Position numbers and translations under genes: made by a program. Source: an uncultured Sphingomonadaceae bacterium (GTDB lineage Bacteria > Pseudomonadota > Alphaproteobacteria > Sphingomonadales > Sphingomonadaceae). From it: a DNA stretch of 64,000 nt. The stretch spans positions 62,001 to 126,000 of the forward strand of contig CANKZR010000002.1 of the NCBI GenBank assembly GCA_947488625.1, given 5' to 3'. Positions 20,519 through 29,684 of this stretch are shown piece after piece (positions within the stretch are counted from its first letter, which is position 1; each line of letters opens with the position of its first letter). The notes under the pieces are model-generated. The model made no database searches. It was not told where the DNA came from and saw only the letters and a program-made list of their open reading frames with translations.

Positions 20519-21130
20519 TCAGCAGTTTAGCGCCTTTTCGACGAGTGTTTCGATCTGCATTTCAAACAGGTGATAGTGGGCAGACTCCAGGTCCGTCACA
20601 CCAAATTGGCGGGCAAGGCCAGCACGGCCATTGCGCATCACGGTCGGCATTCCGAAAAGCAGCGCCGCCAAGGTAATGCGCTCGTCTTCGCGAAGTTCGG
20701 GGCGACATATGGCGATACAACGCCCCAGCGTTGCAAAAATGGGGTCGATCGTTTGCTCGCCTATGAGACCTAGAGCGTCGGTGGGGTTTTGCTGCTCGCG
20801 AACTATGAACAGCGACCAAGCCTCGCTTTCGGAGGACGTCATGATCTTGCACATCGTGCCTACGATCGACTTGCACAGGTCAAGCGCCTCGGCCTTGTTC
20901 GCAGGCTCACGCCGTTCATAATCCACTTGCGAGAGCGCCTTCGCCAGTCGTTCGGCAATGTGCTTAGCGCAGGCGAGATAAAGCCCATGCTTGGAGCCGA
21001 AATGGTAGGTGATGGCCGACAACGCCGTGCCAGCTTGCTCGGCAATGGCGCGCGTGCCCACAGCCTCGTATCCGTGCTTACCGAATTCCGGGATCGCGAC
21101 GGCGATCAGTTCTTGCTTGGTTGCGTTCAT
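20519..21130 (-). CDS. TetR-family transcriptional regulator
   Basis: MNATKQELIAVAIPEFGKHGYEAVGTRAIAEQAGTALSAITYHFGSKHGLYLAC HTH; divergent from RND operon. Track ORF extends to 21193; start at 21130 preferred. Confidence 0.9.
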   Translation of the reverse strand: MNATKQELIAVAIPEFGKHGYEAVGTRAIAEQAGTALSAITYHFGSKHGLYLACAKHIAERLAKALSQVDYERREPANKAEALDLCKSIVGTMCKIMTSSESEAWSLFIVREQQNPTDALGLIGEQTIDPIFATLGRCIAICRPELREDERITLAALLFGMPTVMRNGRAGLARQFGVTDLESAHYHLFEMQIETLVEKALNC

Positions 21131-21137
21131 ACTGCCA

Positions 21138-21158
21138 TAGGTTCGTTCGACCGACCTA
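21138..21158. promoter_or_regulatory. Candidate TetR operator (21-bp interrupted palindrome)
   Basis: TAGGTTCGTTCGACCGACCTA: arms TAGGTnnGT / ACnnACCTA, between divergent tetR and efflux genes. Confidence 0.5.
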
Positions 21159-21182
21159 ATCCCTCGCACATAGGCGCCTTCC

Positions 21183-22730
21183 ATGTCAATCATGCCGCAT
21201 GACTGGAATTCGATCTTCAGGAAGCGCGATCACGTGAAGGTGGTCGTGTGCCTCGGCAGTGCTGCCCTGGTGGCGGGCTGCTCCACCATGGCGCCGGACA
21301 GCGAAACCCCTGCAATCGTCGCGCAGCAGCCTGCAACCTTCGGCGCGAATGCGGTGGTGGGTGACTATCGCCCCGCAGCATGGTGGCAATCATACGAAGA
21401 CCCTGTGCTGAATGCGCTGGTAGACGAAGCTCTACGCGAGAACCTCGATCTGACGGAAGCTGCGGCGCGTCTGGCGCGCGCAAACGCGCAAGCGCGCATT
21501 GCACGATCGGCGCTGCTGCCTTCGCTTAACGGTACGGTTTCGGGCAACTATTCCGACAGCCCTCTTGCAGGTTCTGCATTTGGCAGCGTTGGCAGTGGCG
21601 ATGCGCCGGGCGCTGAGCCGGGTGCGGAACCGGTCGATCCGGGTTCAGGCCGGCTGACAGTCCAGAACTATGGATTAAGCCTGGGCGCATCATACGAACT
21701 CGACCTGTTTGGTCGCAATCGCAGTGAACTGGCGGCCGCGCGTGCCGATGCAGCAGCGGCGGCGGAAAATTATCGGGCCCTGCAATTGGCCGCGGCGAGC
21801 GAGGCGATCAGCAGCTATTTCGAGATTGTCGACGCCCGCCGGCAAGTGCAGCTGACGCTCTCCATAGCAGACGTGCTTCAGGACAGGGTCGAGCGAACCG
21901 AGGATCGCTTCCAGCGTGGCCTGGCGGAAAGCTTCGAAGTCTACCAGCTGCGACAGGATCTACGCAGCACGCAATCGGCGCTGCCAACGCGCGAAATCGC
22001 GCTCGAGAACGCCGCCAACCGCCTTGCCCTGGTGCTGGCGGATTATCCTGCCGAAACGCGCGAGAAAATAGACCTTGCACTGCGGCCACGGTTGGATTTC
22101 TCGCCAATCCCGACCGGCCTTCCGATCGAATTGCTGGCCCAGCGCCCCGATATCGCGGCGGCATGGGACCGGCTGGAGGCGGCGCGGCTGCGGATTGGCG
22201 CAAGGCGGGCAGAGCGTTTCCCCATTTTGAGCTTGAGCGGATCGCTCGGGACGCAAGCCGGCGATCCAGCAGGTGCGTTCGATTTCGTCGACAACTGGCT
22301 GGCATCGCTCGCCGCGAGTGCCGTCGCACCGCTTTTCGATGGAGGCCGCATCTCCGCCAATATCGCCGCTGCCCGCGCAACTTATGACGAACTGGCCGCT
22401 GCCTATGGCCGCACTGTCTTGTCCGCCCATGGGGAAGTTGTCACCGCCCTGGAAGAGTACGAGGAACAGCGCCAGCGCTACCGCATTCTGGCCGCGCAGG
22501 AACGTGAAGCCCAATCCGCCCTTTCGCTGCAAGCGGCACGATTTCGGCGCGGCGTGGGCTCCTACACTGCATTCCTGGACGCCCAACTCGCCTTGCACCA
22601 GGTCGAATCCGCGATTTCCGGGGCAGCCCGCGATGTCGCGCTGGCGCGTCTCGGTGTGCATCGCGCGCTTGGCGGAGACTGGGCGACTAGCGAGATCGCG
22701 CCCGCCAATATCGTTGGAGAAACACCATGA
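21183..22730 (+). CDS. RND efflux outer-membrane lipoprotein (NodT/OprM family)
   Basis: 515 aa; lipoprotein signal (SAALVAGCSTM), PAAWWQSYEDPVLNALVDEALRENLDL, ASYELDLFGRNRSELAAAR. A start downstream of 21183 is possible (e.g. GTG at 21237). Confidence 0.92.
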   Translation: MSIMPHDWNSIFRKRDHVKVVVCLGSAALVAGCSTMAPDSETPAIVAQQPATFGANAVVGDYRPAAWWQSYEDPVLNALVDEALRENLDLTEAAARLARANAQARIARSALLPSLNGTVSGNYSDSPLAGSAFGSVGSGDAPGAEPGAEPVDPGSGRLTVQNYGLSLGASYELDLFGRNRSELAAARADAAAAAENYRALQLAAASEAISSYFEIVDARRQVQLTLSIADVLQDRVERTEDRFQRGLAESFEVYQLRQDLRSTQSALPTREIALENAANRLALVLADYPAETREKIDLALRPRLDFSPIPTGLPIELLAQRPDIAAAWDRLEAARLRIGARRAERFPILSLSGSLGTQAGDPAGAFDFVDNWLASLAASAVAPLFDGGRISANIAAARATYDELAAAYGRTVLSAHGEVVTALEEYEEQRQRYRILAAQEREAQSALSLQAARFRRGVGSYTAFLDAQLALHQVESAISGAARDVALARLGVHRALGGDWATSEIAPANIVGETP

Positions 22731-24022
22731 GCCGCCAAGCCAAAATCGCGCTCGCCATTCTGGCCGGGGCGCTTGTCATCGCGGCGATCATGTATCTGTT
22801 TCGCCCGCAGGCAGAGCAGCAGGATCGACAGGCGCAAGCGCCGCTGGTCGATACCGTTCCGCTCGTGCCCTCATCCGGGGCCCTGGAAATTCTCGCGACG
22901 GGCGTGGTCGAACCGGGCGAGCAAACCACCATCGCGGCTGAGATCAGCGGACGTGTGGTCTATGTAAACCCCAATTTCGTGGAGGGTAGTTCGGTTGGCG
23001 CAGGGGCTCCCCTGATCCGGCTGGAAGCGGCGGACTATCGCAACAGCGTGCGCGCCGCCCGCGCCGATGTGGAAGCGCAGCGTGTGGCTGTTCTGCAAGC
23101 GCAGGAAGAAGTGCGGATCGCCGAAGACGAAATCGCCCGCTTCGACAATCGGCAATCGACTGGGGCGAACGATGCCTTCACGCAAGCGATAGACGATAGC
23201 GACTACGCCTCTCGCATATTGCCGCCGCGCGGGATGGCATCATCTCCTGCCAACACTGCTGACCGGACTGGGCAGACAGGGGCGTTGGCCACGCGTGAGC
23301 CGCAATTGCGCTCAGCCCAAGCTGCGCGCGAACGTGCCGCCGCCAACCTTGCCGATGCCCAGCTTGCCCTGGGACGCACTACGATCCGTGCACCATTTTC
23401 AGGAGCGGTAGAATCGGAAAGCGTCGCGCGCGGGGCCATCGTTCAACCGGGTCAAGCGCTTGGGACATTGGTGGCAAACGATGCCTATGAAGTGCGTGTT
23501 TCGCTGAACGAGGCGGACGCGGCGCTCATTCCCGGCCTGCTTTCAGGCAGCTCGCGCATTCCCGCAACGGTCTATGCTGATTTCGCCGGGGTTCGGTACG
23601 CATGGGATGCGCTGGTCGTGCGCGCCGACCCGTCGCGCAATGCGGAAACGCGATTGATAGAGGCGTTTGTCCGCGTACCATCGCCAGGCCGTGCAGGTCG
23701 TCCGGTCTCCGCTGAAGGCGAGACTATTGAAGATGCGGCGGCTGGCCCGCCCTTGCTGCTCGGCTCGTTCGTGGAAGTCGGTATCACGGGTGCGCCGGTG
23801 GAGCGCTACGTTTCGATCGATGTCGACCATTTGCGTCCCGGCAACGTCATTTACCTCGCGCGTGATGGCAAGCTCGCCATCGTGCCCGTCCGCGTGTTGC
23901 AGCGCACCGACGATCGCGCAGTCGTGACCGGGTCGTTCCTCCAGCAAGGCGGGCGGCTGATCACGAGCAATGTTCGTTCGCCGGTCAGTGGCATGGCGGT
24001 CCGCACGGCAAGCGGCCAGTGA
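22727..24022 (+). CDS. RND efflux periplasmic adaptor (membrane fusion protein)
   Basis: 431 aa; LATGVVEPGEQTTIAAEISGRVVYVNPNFVEGSSVGAG, TTIRAPFSGAVESESVARGAIVQPGQ. Confidence 0.93.
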   Translation: MSRQAKIALAILAGALVIAAIMYLFRPQAEQQDRQAQAPLVDTVPLVPSSGALEILATGVVEPGEQTTIAAEISGRVVYVNPNFVEGSSVGAGAPLIRLEAADYRNSVRAARADVEAQRVAVLQAQEEVRIAEDEIARFDNRQSTGANDAFTQAIDDSDYASRILPPRGMASSPANTADRTGQTGALATREPQLRSAQAARERAAANLADAQLALGRTTIRAPFSGAVESESVARGAIVQPGQALGTLVANDAYEVRVSLNEADAALIPGLLSGSSRIPATVYADFAGVRYAWDALVVRADPSRNAETRLIEAFVRVPSPGRAGRPVSAEGETIEDAAAGPPLLLGSFVEVGITGAPVERYVSIDVDHLRPGNVIYLARDGKLAIVPVRVLQRTDDRAVVTGSFLQQGGRLITSNVRSPVSGMAVRTASGQ

Positions 24023-27000
24023 CCGAAATGCCAACCCCCGGCGATACTGCGCCCGAAAATTCGCCCGAACGGGAGCCCGCCCGCGACCGGCGCGGAGTGA
24101 TCGCTTACATGGCGCGCAATGGGGTCGCCGCGAATTTGCTGATGGTGGCGATGCTTGTCGCCGGCATCTTCTCCTATCGCACCATCGTGCAGGAGGTCTT
24201 TCCCGAAAGCAGCCTCGATACAATCTCCGTCAGCGTCGTCTATCCCGGCGCCACGCCCGAAGAAATCGAGGAATCGATTGTCAGTCGGATCGAGGAAGCG
24301 GTCGAGGCGGTGGAAGGTGTGAAGGACATTACATCCACCGCATCCGAAGGCATCGGTAATGTCAGCGTAGAGCTGGAACTGGGCACTTCGATGGCGCGCG
24401 CGCTGGACGATGTGAAGGCAGAGATCGACCAGATCCAGACCTTCCCCAACGATGCCGAAGAACCCGATGTTCGCGAACTGACTACCCGCACTTCAGTGCT
24501 GCGCGTGGCGATCTATGGCGACGCGCCCGAACGCACGCTAAAGGAGATTGCCTATCGCCTGGAAGACGATCTGGCCGCCCTTCCCGAAGTCAGCTTTGTC
24601 GAAACCAGCGCAGTCCGCGATTACGAGGTTTTCGTAGAGGTTCCGCAGGGCCGGCTGGAATCGCTCGGCCTCTCGCTTAGCGACATTTCCCGCATCGTAG
24701 GCGCGAACAGTCTCGATACGCCTGCCGGCACGATCGAAACCGAAAGCGAAGAAGTGCGCGTTCGCACGATCGGGCAAAATTACGTGCAGCAGGAGTTCGA
24801 GGATATCGTAGTACTCGCGCGTCCCGATGGCGGCACTGTGCGCCTGCGCGATATCGCCACGGTCCGCGACGGGTTCGAGGATGCCGATCTCGTCACTCGC
24901 TTCAACGGCCAACCGGTCGCCTTTGTCGATGTCTACCGCACCAGCGACGAGCGTGTGCTGGACATTGCCGAGGCGGTGAAGCTGCATCTGGACCAGCAGT
25001 TTGCCCCCAGCCTGCCGGGCGAAATTTCCTACGCTGTGTGGGACGATGATTCGGAATTGCTGAACGACCGGCTCGGTCTGCTGATCAAGAATGCGACGAT
25101 CGGGTTGGTCCTGGTGCTGGTTGCGCTGACGCTGTTTCTCGACATACGGCTGGCTGCATGGACGGCGGTGGGGATCGGCATCACCTTTGTCGGCGCAATC
25201 GCAGTCCTCGAACTGTTCGGATCGAGCATCAACATGTTTTCCCTGTTCGGCTTCATCCTGGCCTTGGGCCTGGTGGTCGATGACGCTGTTGTCGTGGGCG
25301 AGAATATCTATGCCGAGCGTGAAAGCGGGCGGTCGGGCCTCGGCGCGTCCATCGCAGGGACACAGCGCGTGGTCGTGCCGGTGATCTTCGCAGTCGCCAC
25401 CACGGTTGCGGCATTTTCACCCTTGTTCGCCGTGGGCGGCGCAATCGGCAGCCTGCTTTCGGATATTCCTGTGGTGGTGGTCGCGGTACTGATCCTGTCG
25501 CTGGTCGAAGCGATGCTGATCCTGCCGCACCATCTGAGCCATCTGCCTGCACATGGTGAAATCGCGAAGAACCGCATCACGCGCTTCTTCAACCGGGTGC
25601 AAGGCGTGGTGGATGAACGCTTCCGTGCTTTCGTGGACGGGCCGCTCGACAAGTCTCTGCGCTTCGCTGTTTCTATGCCGCTGGTGGTCGTTTCAGGCGG
25701 GATCGCGCTGTTGATCCTGTTCGCCGCCTCTGTACCGGCCGGTTTGTTGAAGGTGGCATTCTTCCCCGACATCGAAGGCGATTCCGTAATCGCGTCGCTG
25801 GAACTGCCCGCAGGCACGCCGATTTCCGAAACCGAAGCGATCACCTTGCGCATCGAACAGGCGGCCGCGCGCGCATTGGAGCGGCTGACAGAAGAAAATG
25901 GCGGCGTCGACCCACTCGAGGCAAGCTACACGACCATTGGCCTGGGTCCGCAGGCAGGCGGCCCGGGCGGCGGCTCGGCTACGCTTCAGCCAAACGTGGC
26001 CGCTGTCCAATACAGTCTGGTCTCCAGCGATGACCGCGAAGTATCCGCGCTGCGCATGGAGGAAATCTGGCGCGAGGAAATGGGCCCGGTCCCCGAAGCG
26101 AACTCGTTCTCCATCAACTCTAGCCTGGTCAGTTTCGGTGCTCCCGTCGCGGTGCGCCTGTCGCATCCTGACGAGACGGTTCTGGACGAGGCCAGCGAGC
26201 GGGTAATGGGCGAGATCGACCGCATCTCCGGCGTGTTCGATCTGGAGAGTGACCAGGATGCCGGAATGCAGGAGATCGAACTGCGCCTGAAGCCGGCTGC
26301 CCGCACGCTTGGCATCGACTTGCAGGATCTTGCCTTTCAAGTGCGCGCGGCGTTCTTCGGGTCCGAGGCCTTGCGCGTCCAGCGCGGGCGGGAGGATGTT
26401 CGGGTGTATGTCACCCTGCCCGAAGACCAACGCAATTCCATCGCCGATATCGAGAATTTCCGCGTCACTGTACCCGGAGGGCAAGTGCCTGTCGCACAGT
26501 TGGCGGATGTATCCTTCGGCGAAGCGCCCTCCGTCATCCGGCGCGACAATGGCCGCCGCGTCACGAATCTGACGGCCGATGTCGATACCCAGGTCATCAC
26601 GGGGCAAGAGGTTGCAACACTGCTGGAGCAGGACGTATTCCCGCAGATTCGCGCGGATTACCCCGGCCTGATCGTCGAGTTCGGTGGGGAGCAGGAAGAG
26701 CAGCAGGAAAGTTTCGGTGATCTTTGGGCGGCGTTCGGCCTCGCCCTGATAGTAATTTACGCTTTGCTGGCGATCCCGTTCAAATCCTACATCCAACCTT
26801 TCATCATCATGGCCGCGATCCCCTTCGGCATAATTGGTGCACTCATTGGCCACATGCTGCTGGGCATTCCCCTGGGCATCCTGTCGATGTTCGGGATCAT
26901 CGCGCTATCGGGCGTGATCATCAACGGATCGCTGGTGATGATCGACTTCATGAACGAGAATCTCGCAAACGGCATGGCGCCCGACCGCGCGATTGTCGAA

Positions 27001-27264
27001 GCGGCAAAATCGCGCTTCCGGCCGATCATGCTCACCGGGATCACGACATTCCTGGGAGTGGCGCCGATCACCTTCGAGACGAGCCTGCAAGCACAGTTCC
27101 TCATCCCCATGTCCGCCAGCCTCGGCTTTGGCGTACTTTTCGGTACGATCATCCTGCAATTGATGATCCCTTCCCTCGCAGTTCTCCAGATGCGTGCTGC
27201 GGCGCGGATAAAGAGATGGCGCGCCGATGATGGAGGCAGAGAATCAGCATTGTTGTCCCAATAG
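24019..27264 (+). CDS. RND efflux transporter permease (AcrB family)
   Basis: 1081 aa; VSVVYPGATPEEIEESIVSRIEEAVEAVEGVK, LALGLVVDDAVVVGENI, VIINGSLVMIDFMNENLANG. Confidence 0.95.
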   Translation: MTEMPTPGDTAPENSPEREPARDRRGVIAYMARNGVAANLLMVAMLVAGIFSYRTIVQEVFPESSLDTISVSVVYPGATPEEIEESIVSRIEEAVEAVEGVKDITSTASEGIGNVSVELELGTSMARALDDVKAEIDQIQTFPNDAEEPDVRELTTRTSVLRVAIYGDAPERTLKEIAYRLEDDLAALPEVSFVETSAVRDYEVFVEVPQGRLESLGLSLSDISRIVGANSLDTPAGTIETESEEVRVRTIGQNYVQQEFEDIVVLARPDGGTVRLRDIATVRDGFEDADLVTRFNGQPVAFVDVYRTSDERVLDIAEAVKLHLDQQFAPSLPGEISYAVWDDDSELLNDRLGLLIKNATIGLVLVLVALTLFLDIRLAAWTAVGIGITFVGAIAVLELFGSSINMFSLFGFILALGLVVDDAVVVGENIYAERESGRSGLGASIAGTQRVVVPVIFAVATTVAAFSPLFAVGGAIGSLLSDIPVVVVAVLILSLVEAMLILPHHLSHLPAHGEIAKNRITRFFNRVQGVVDERFRAFVDGPLDKSLRFAVSMPLVVVSGGIALLILFAASVPAGLLKVAFFPDIEGDSVIASLELPAGTPISETEAITLRIEQAAARALERLTEENGGVDPLEASYTTIGLGPQAGGPGGGSATLQPNVAAVQYSLVSSDDREVSALRMEEIWREEMGPVPEANSFSINSSLVSFGAPVAVRLSHPDETVLDEASERVMGEIDRISGVFDLESDQDAGMQEIELRLKPAARTLGIDLQDLAFQVRAAFFGSEALRVQRGREDVRVYVTLPEDQRNSIADIENFRVTVPGGQVPVAQLADVSFGEAPSVIRRDNGRRVTNLTADVDTQVITGQEVATLLEQDVFPQIRADYPGLIVEFGGEQEEQQESFGDLWAAFGLALIVIYALLAIPFKSYIQPFIIMAAIPFGIIGALIGHMLLGIPLGILSMFGIIALSGVIINGSLVMIDFMNENLANGMAPDRAIVEAAKSRFRPIMLTGITTFLGVAPITFETSLQAQFLIPMSASLGFGVLFGTIILQLMIPSLAVLQMRAAARIKRWRADDGGRESALLSQ

Positions 27265-27528
27265 CGACCCGGCGCATGGGCTTGTTGCAACGCACTGTAC
27301 CCGATCCAGACCCGATCACCGCATTCAACGCCAGACTTGGGGACGTTTGAAATCGATCGATAGAAGACGCGGCAAATTCAAGGCAGCTGGACACTAGCGC
27401 GAACTTCCACCTCGCTGTGACCATTCGCCGCTTCAGATTACACGACGCGCGTGGCGCCATGCGCAAACTCTGCCTCGCGATTTTCAAAGGTTTCGTAGCG
27501 TTTCAGGGGTCGCTTGGGATGGCGGGGC

Positions 27529-27545
27529 TGGAGCGGTAGCGGGAA
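27529..27545. repeat. Candidate left attachment site (attL)
   Basis: TGGAGCGG-TAGCGGGAA matches tRNA-Gly 3' end TGGAGCGGGTAGCGGGAA (35756-35773) with a 1-nt gap. Confidence 0.6.
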
Positions 27546-27602
27546 CCGCGAAACTACTCCATCCTGTTGAAAAATGTTGAAACTTTTTCAATGGATTTCA
27601 GG

Positions 27603-27624
27603 TATACCCCCAAAGATACCCCCA
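27603..27624. repeat. Candidate integrase arm-type sites, left end
   Basis: TATACCCCCA-AA-GATACCCCCA direct repeat. Confidence 0.55.
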
Positions 27625-27732
27625 GCTACATGTCGCTAGGCACAGATTTCCGCCCTTTGGGCCGCTTGCCATTTATCCACGAAACAAAAGCCGGACTTGC
27701 TATCGAATCGGGTTGATGATTCCGTAGAAAGA

Positions 27733-27769
27733 ACAAATCCCGCCAACCACGAGGGCTGACGGGATTGTT
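27733..27769. repeat. Inverted repeat upstream of KilA-N gene
   Basis: AACAAATCCCG...CGGGATTGTT; arms match apart from one extra A. Confidence 0.6.
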
Positions 27770-27874
27770 CAACTAAGGGCTGGCAGGCCCCTCGCTGCGG
27801 TTTCAACGTCTCTATGATTCAAAGTGACGAAGCGGTCAAGGTGGTTTGCCAGCCTGTTTACTAGGCTTTTGATA

Positions 27875-28699
27875 ATGACAAATGACAACCAATTGGCACT
27901 GGTGCCGCATACTTACCAAGGTTCGCTAATCACCCAACGTGAAGAGGATGGCTTCATCAATGCCACGGCGATGTGCAAAGCCGCTGGCAAGGAATGGGCC
28001 CACTTTAACTCCAATTCGTCCACCAAGGCATTTCTTGAGGCCCTGGAGGGGTCCCTCGGAATTCCGCGGGACCAAATCGTTCAGAGTATAGCTACCGGTC
28101 CGAATGAGGGCCGTGGAACCTGGGTGCACCCGCAAGTTGCAGTCAATCTGGCACAATGGCTTTCAGCCGAATTCGCTGTCAAAGTAAGTCAGTGGGTTGT
28201 CGAATGGATGTCTGGCCGACACCCTTCAGAGCGGGTTTGGCAGCAGTTCGAAGATCGCGTGGCGCTCACATACGACAACGTGCCAGTCGGGTATTTCTGT
28301 GTCTTTCAACAGATTGCCGATTTGTTTGCTTCAATGATTTCCAATGGCGCTGATTTCGGGACACGCATCATTCTAGATCTCAGTGTGGGCGGATGCTGGG
28401 GCGCACATTGGAAGAACATGAGGCTGGTTGAGACTTATGGCGAGAGGGTCCAGTTTCCTCATTATTACCCGCAATACTTCCCACAAGCGCTTTCCAATCC
28501 TCAGGACGCATGGGCGTATCCAGAGGATGCTATTCCAACCTTCAAGCGCTGGCTTCGAGAAGTCTATGTTCCACAAAAGATGCCGACCTATCTAAAACGC
28601 TTGGTGAACGAGAAAAAGCTGCCTGCCCAAATCGCGAACAACACGCTTGCAGCCATTGCTCAGCGCGAAGCAAATCGAGCGTTGCCTAAAGCAGGATAA
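27875..28699 (+). CDS. KilA-N domain protein
   Basis: YQGSLITQREEDGFINATAMCKAAGKEWAHFNSNSSTKAFLEAL...GRGTWVHPQVAVNLAQWLSAEFAVKVSQWVVEWM is a canonical KilA-N N-terminal domain; C-terminus unassigned. ATG at 27875 preferred over 27824. Confidence 0.93.
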   Translation: MTNDNQLALVPHTYQGSLITQREEDGFINATAMCKAAGKEWAHFNSNSSTKAFLEALEGSLGIPRDQIVQSIATGPNEGRGTWVHPQVAVNLAQWLSAEFAVKVSQWVVEWMSGRHPSERVWQQFEDRVALTYDNVPVGYFCVFQQIADLFASMISNGADFGTRIILDLSVGGCWGAHWKNMRLVETYGERVQFPHYYPQYFPQALSNPQDAWAYPEDAIPTFKRWLREVYVPQKMPTYLKRLVNEKKLPAQIANNTLAAIAQREANRALPKAG

Positions 28700-28703
28700 A
28701 GAA

Positions 28704-28731
28704 GGGCGGGGCTACGGCTCCGCCTTTTTTT
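28704..28731 (+). terminator. Rho-independent terminator after KilA-N gene
   Basis: GGGCGGGGCTACGGCTCCGCC followed by TTTTTTT. Confidence 0.85.
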
Positions 28732-28900
28732 CTGCCTTACAGTGCGACAGTGGATACCTTCCTTCGGCCATGGGGATTAGTTTGCCATGGCGAAAACTGT
28801 ATTAGCGATAACACCGGATTCTAAGACCGCTCTCCGGGTCCTTTGCGCTGGGGACTGTATACCCCCCTTGCGCGCGCACGCGCGCGTATTGCTCCATAAA

Positions 28901-29161
28901 CTACTCGGCTTCAGCTATCAGGCGGGCCATTGCCTTCAGGTATCGCGCCGCGCCTTCAGCCTCGCCAGATCGTCCGCCGTGCTTCCAGGCATTCCGGTTG
29001 CCCTTAGGTGCGCCGCTGCCCTTGCCCCCGTGCATCCTGCATCGCGGGCTGCCCTTCACTGCCGGGGATCGGCACGCCTTGCCCATCCGCGTCTTGGCTA
29101 GGCAGCGTGGGGCTTGTGCCAGCCGCGCCGGTTGCATGGGGTTGTCCGTTTGATTTTGCAT
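28901..29161 (-). CDS. HGG(X)-motif small protein of mobile elements
   Basis: APRCLAKTRMGKACRSPAVKGSPRCRMHGGKGSGAPKGNRNAWKHG; overlaps the next gene in another frame. Start uncertain (29161 or 29200). Confidence 0.75.
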   Translation of the reverse strand: MQNQTDNPMQPARLAQAPRCLAKTRMGKACRSPAVKGSPRCRMHGGKGSGAPKGNRNAWKHGGRSGEAEGAARYLKAMARLIAEAE

Positions 29162-29684
29162 TTTCCCTACCCCCGCCATGGTGGTGAATGTTGTCGGCAA
29201 TCACAGCCTGCCCGCCTTCGTTCACATGCACATGGCGCACTGTCTGTTCGCGCGGCTGGTGCAGTTTGGCCAAGGCTTCCAGTGCCGCACGGGAATTGGA
29301 TTGCGCCTTGAAAGAAAGCCGCGCGTAACGCTCAGCGGCCAACGGATAATCGCCAAAGTTCATCGCGGATCGCCGGGCCAGTTCCACGAACATGGCATCG
29401 AGGGACAAGGCCTGCGCTACCAGCATCTCGGTTGCCAGTGTCAAATCCCCTTCCGCAGCGGCCTTCGCCCTTGTCTTGATCGCTTTTGCGAAGTCATCGA
29501 AATTCGGTTCGCCGGGCAATTCACCAAAAGCCTTGGTCGCTACTGCTTGGCCAAGAAAGCCATGCCGCATGAAAGGGGCGACCACGACGCGTGCCATGGT
29601 GTCTGGCTCAGTTTCGCCTTTTTCAGCTTCCACGGTCGTTACGCGGCGAGCGGGTGTTTTCTTGGCAGTTTTAGGTTTTGTCAT
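29004..29684 (-). CDS. Hypothetical protein of alphaproteobacterial mobile elements
   Basis: 226 aa; AALEALAKLHQPREQTVRHVHVNEGGQAVIADNIHHHGGG; upstream of and overlapping the HGG protein. Confidence 0.75.
   Translation of the reverse strand: MTKPKTAKKTPARRVTTVEAEKGETEPDTMARVVVAPFMRHGFLGQAVATKAFGELPGEPNFDDFAKAIKTRAKAAAEGDLTLATEMLVAQALSLDAMFVELARRSAMNFGDYPLAAERYARLSFKAQSNSRAALEALAKLHQPREQTVRHVHVNEGGQAVIADNIHHHGGGRENAKSNGQPHATGAAGTSPTLPSQDADGQGVPIPGSEGQPAMQDARGQGQRRT

Noticed and set aside
25693-26853. 386-aa minus-strand ORF opposite the RND permease
   Set aside because: Antisense shadow ORF with no family features.
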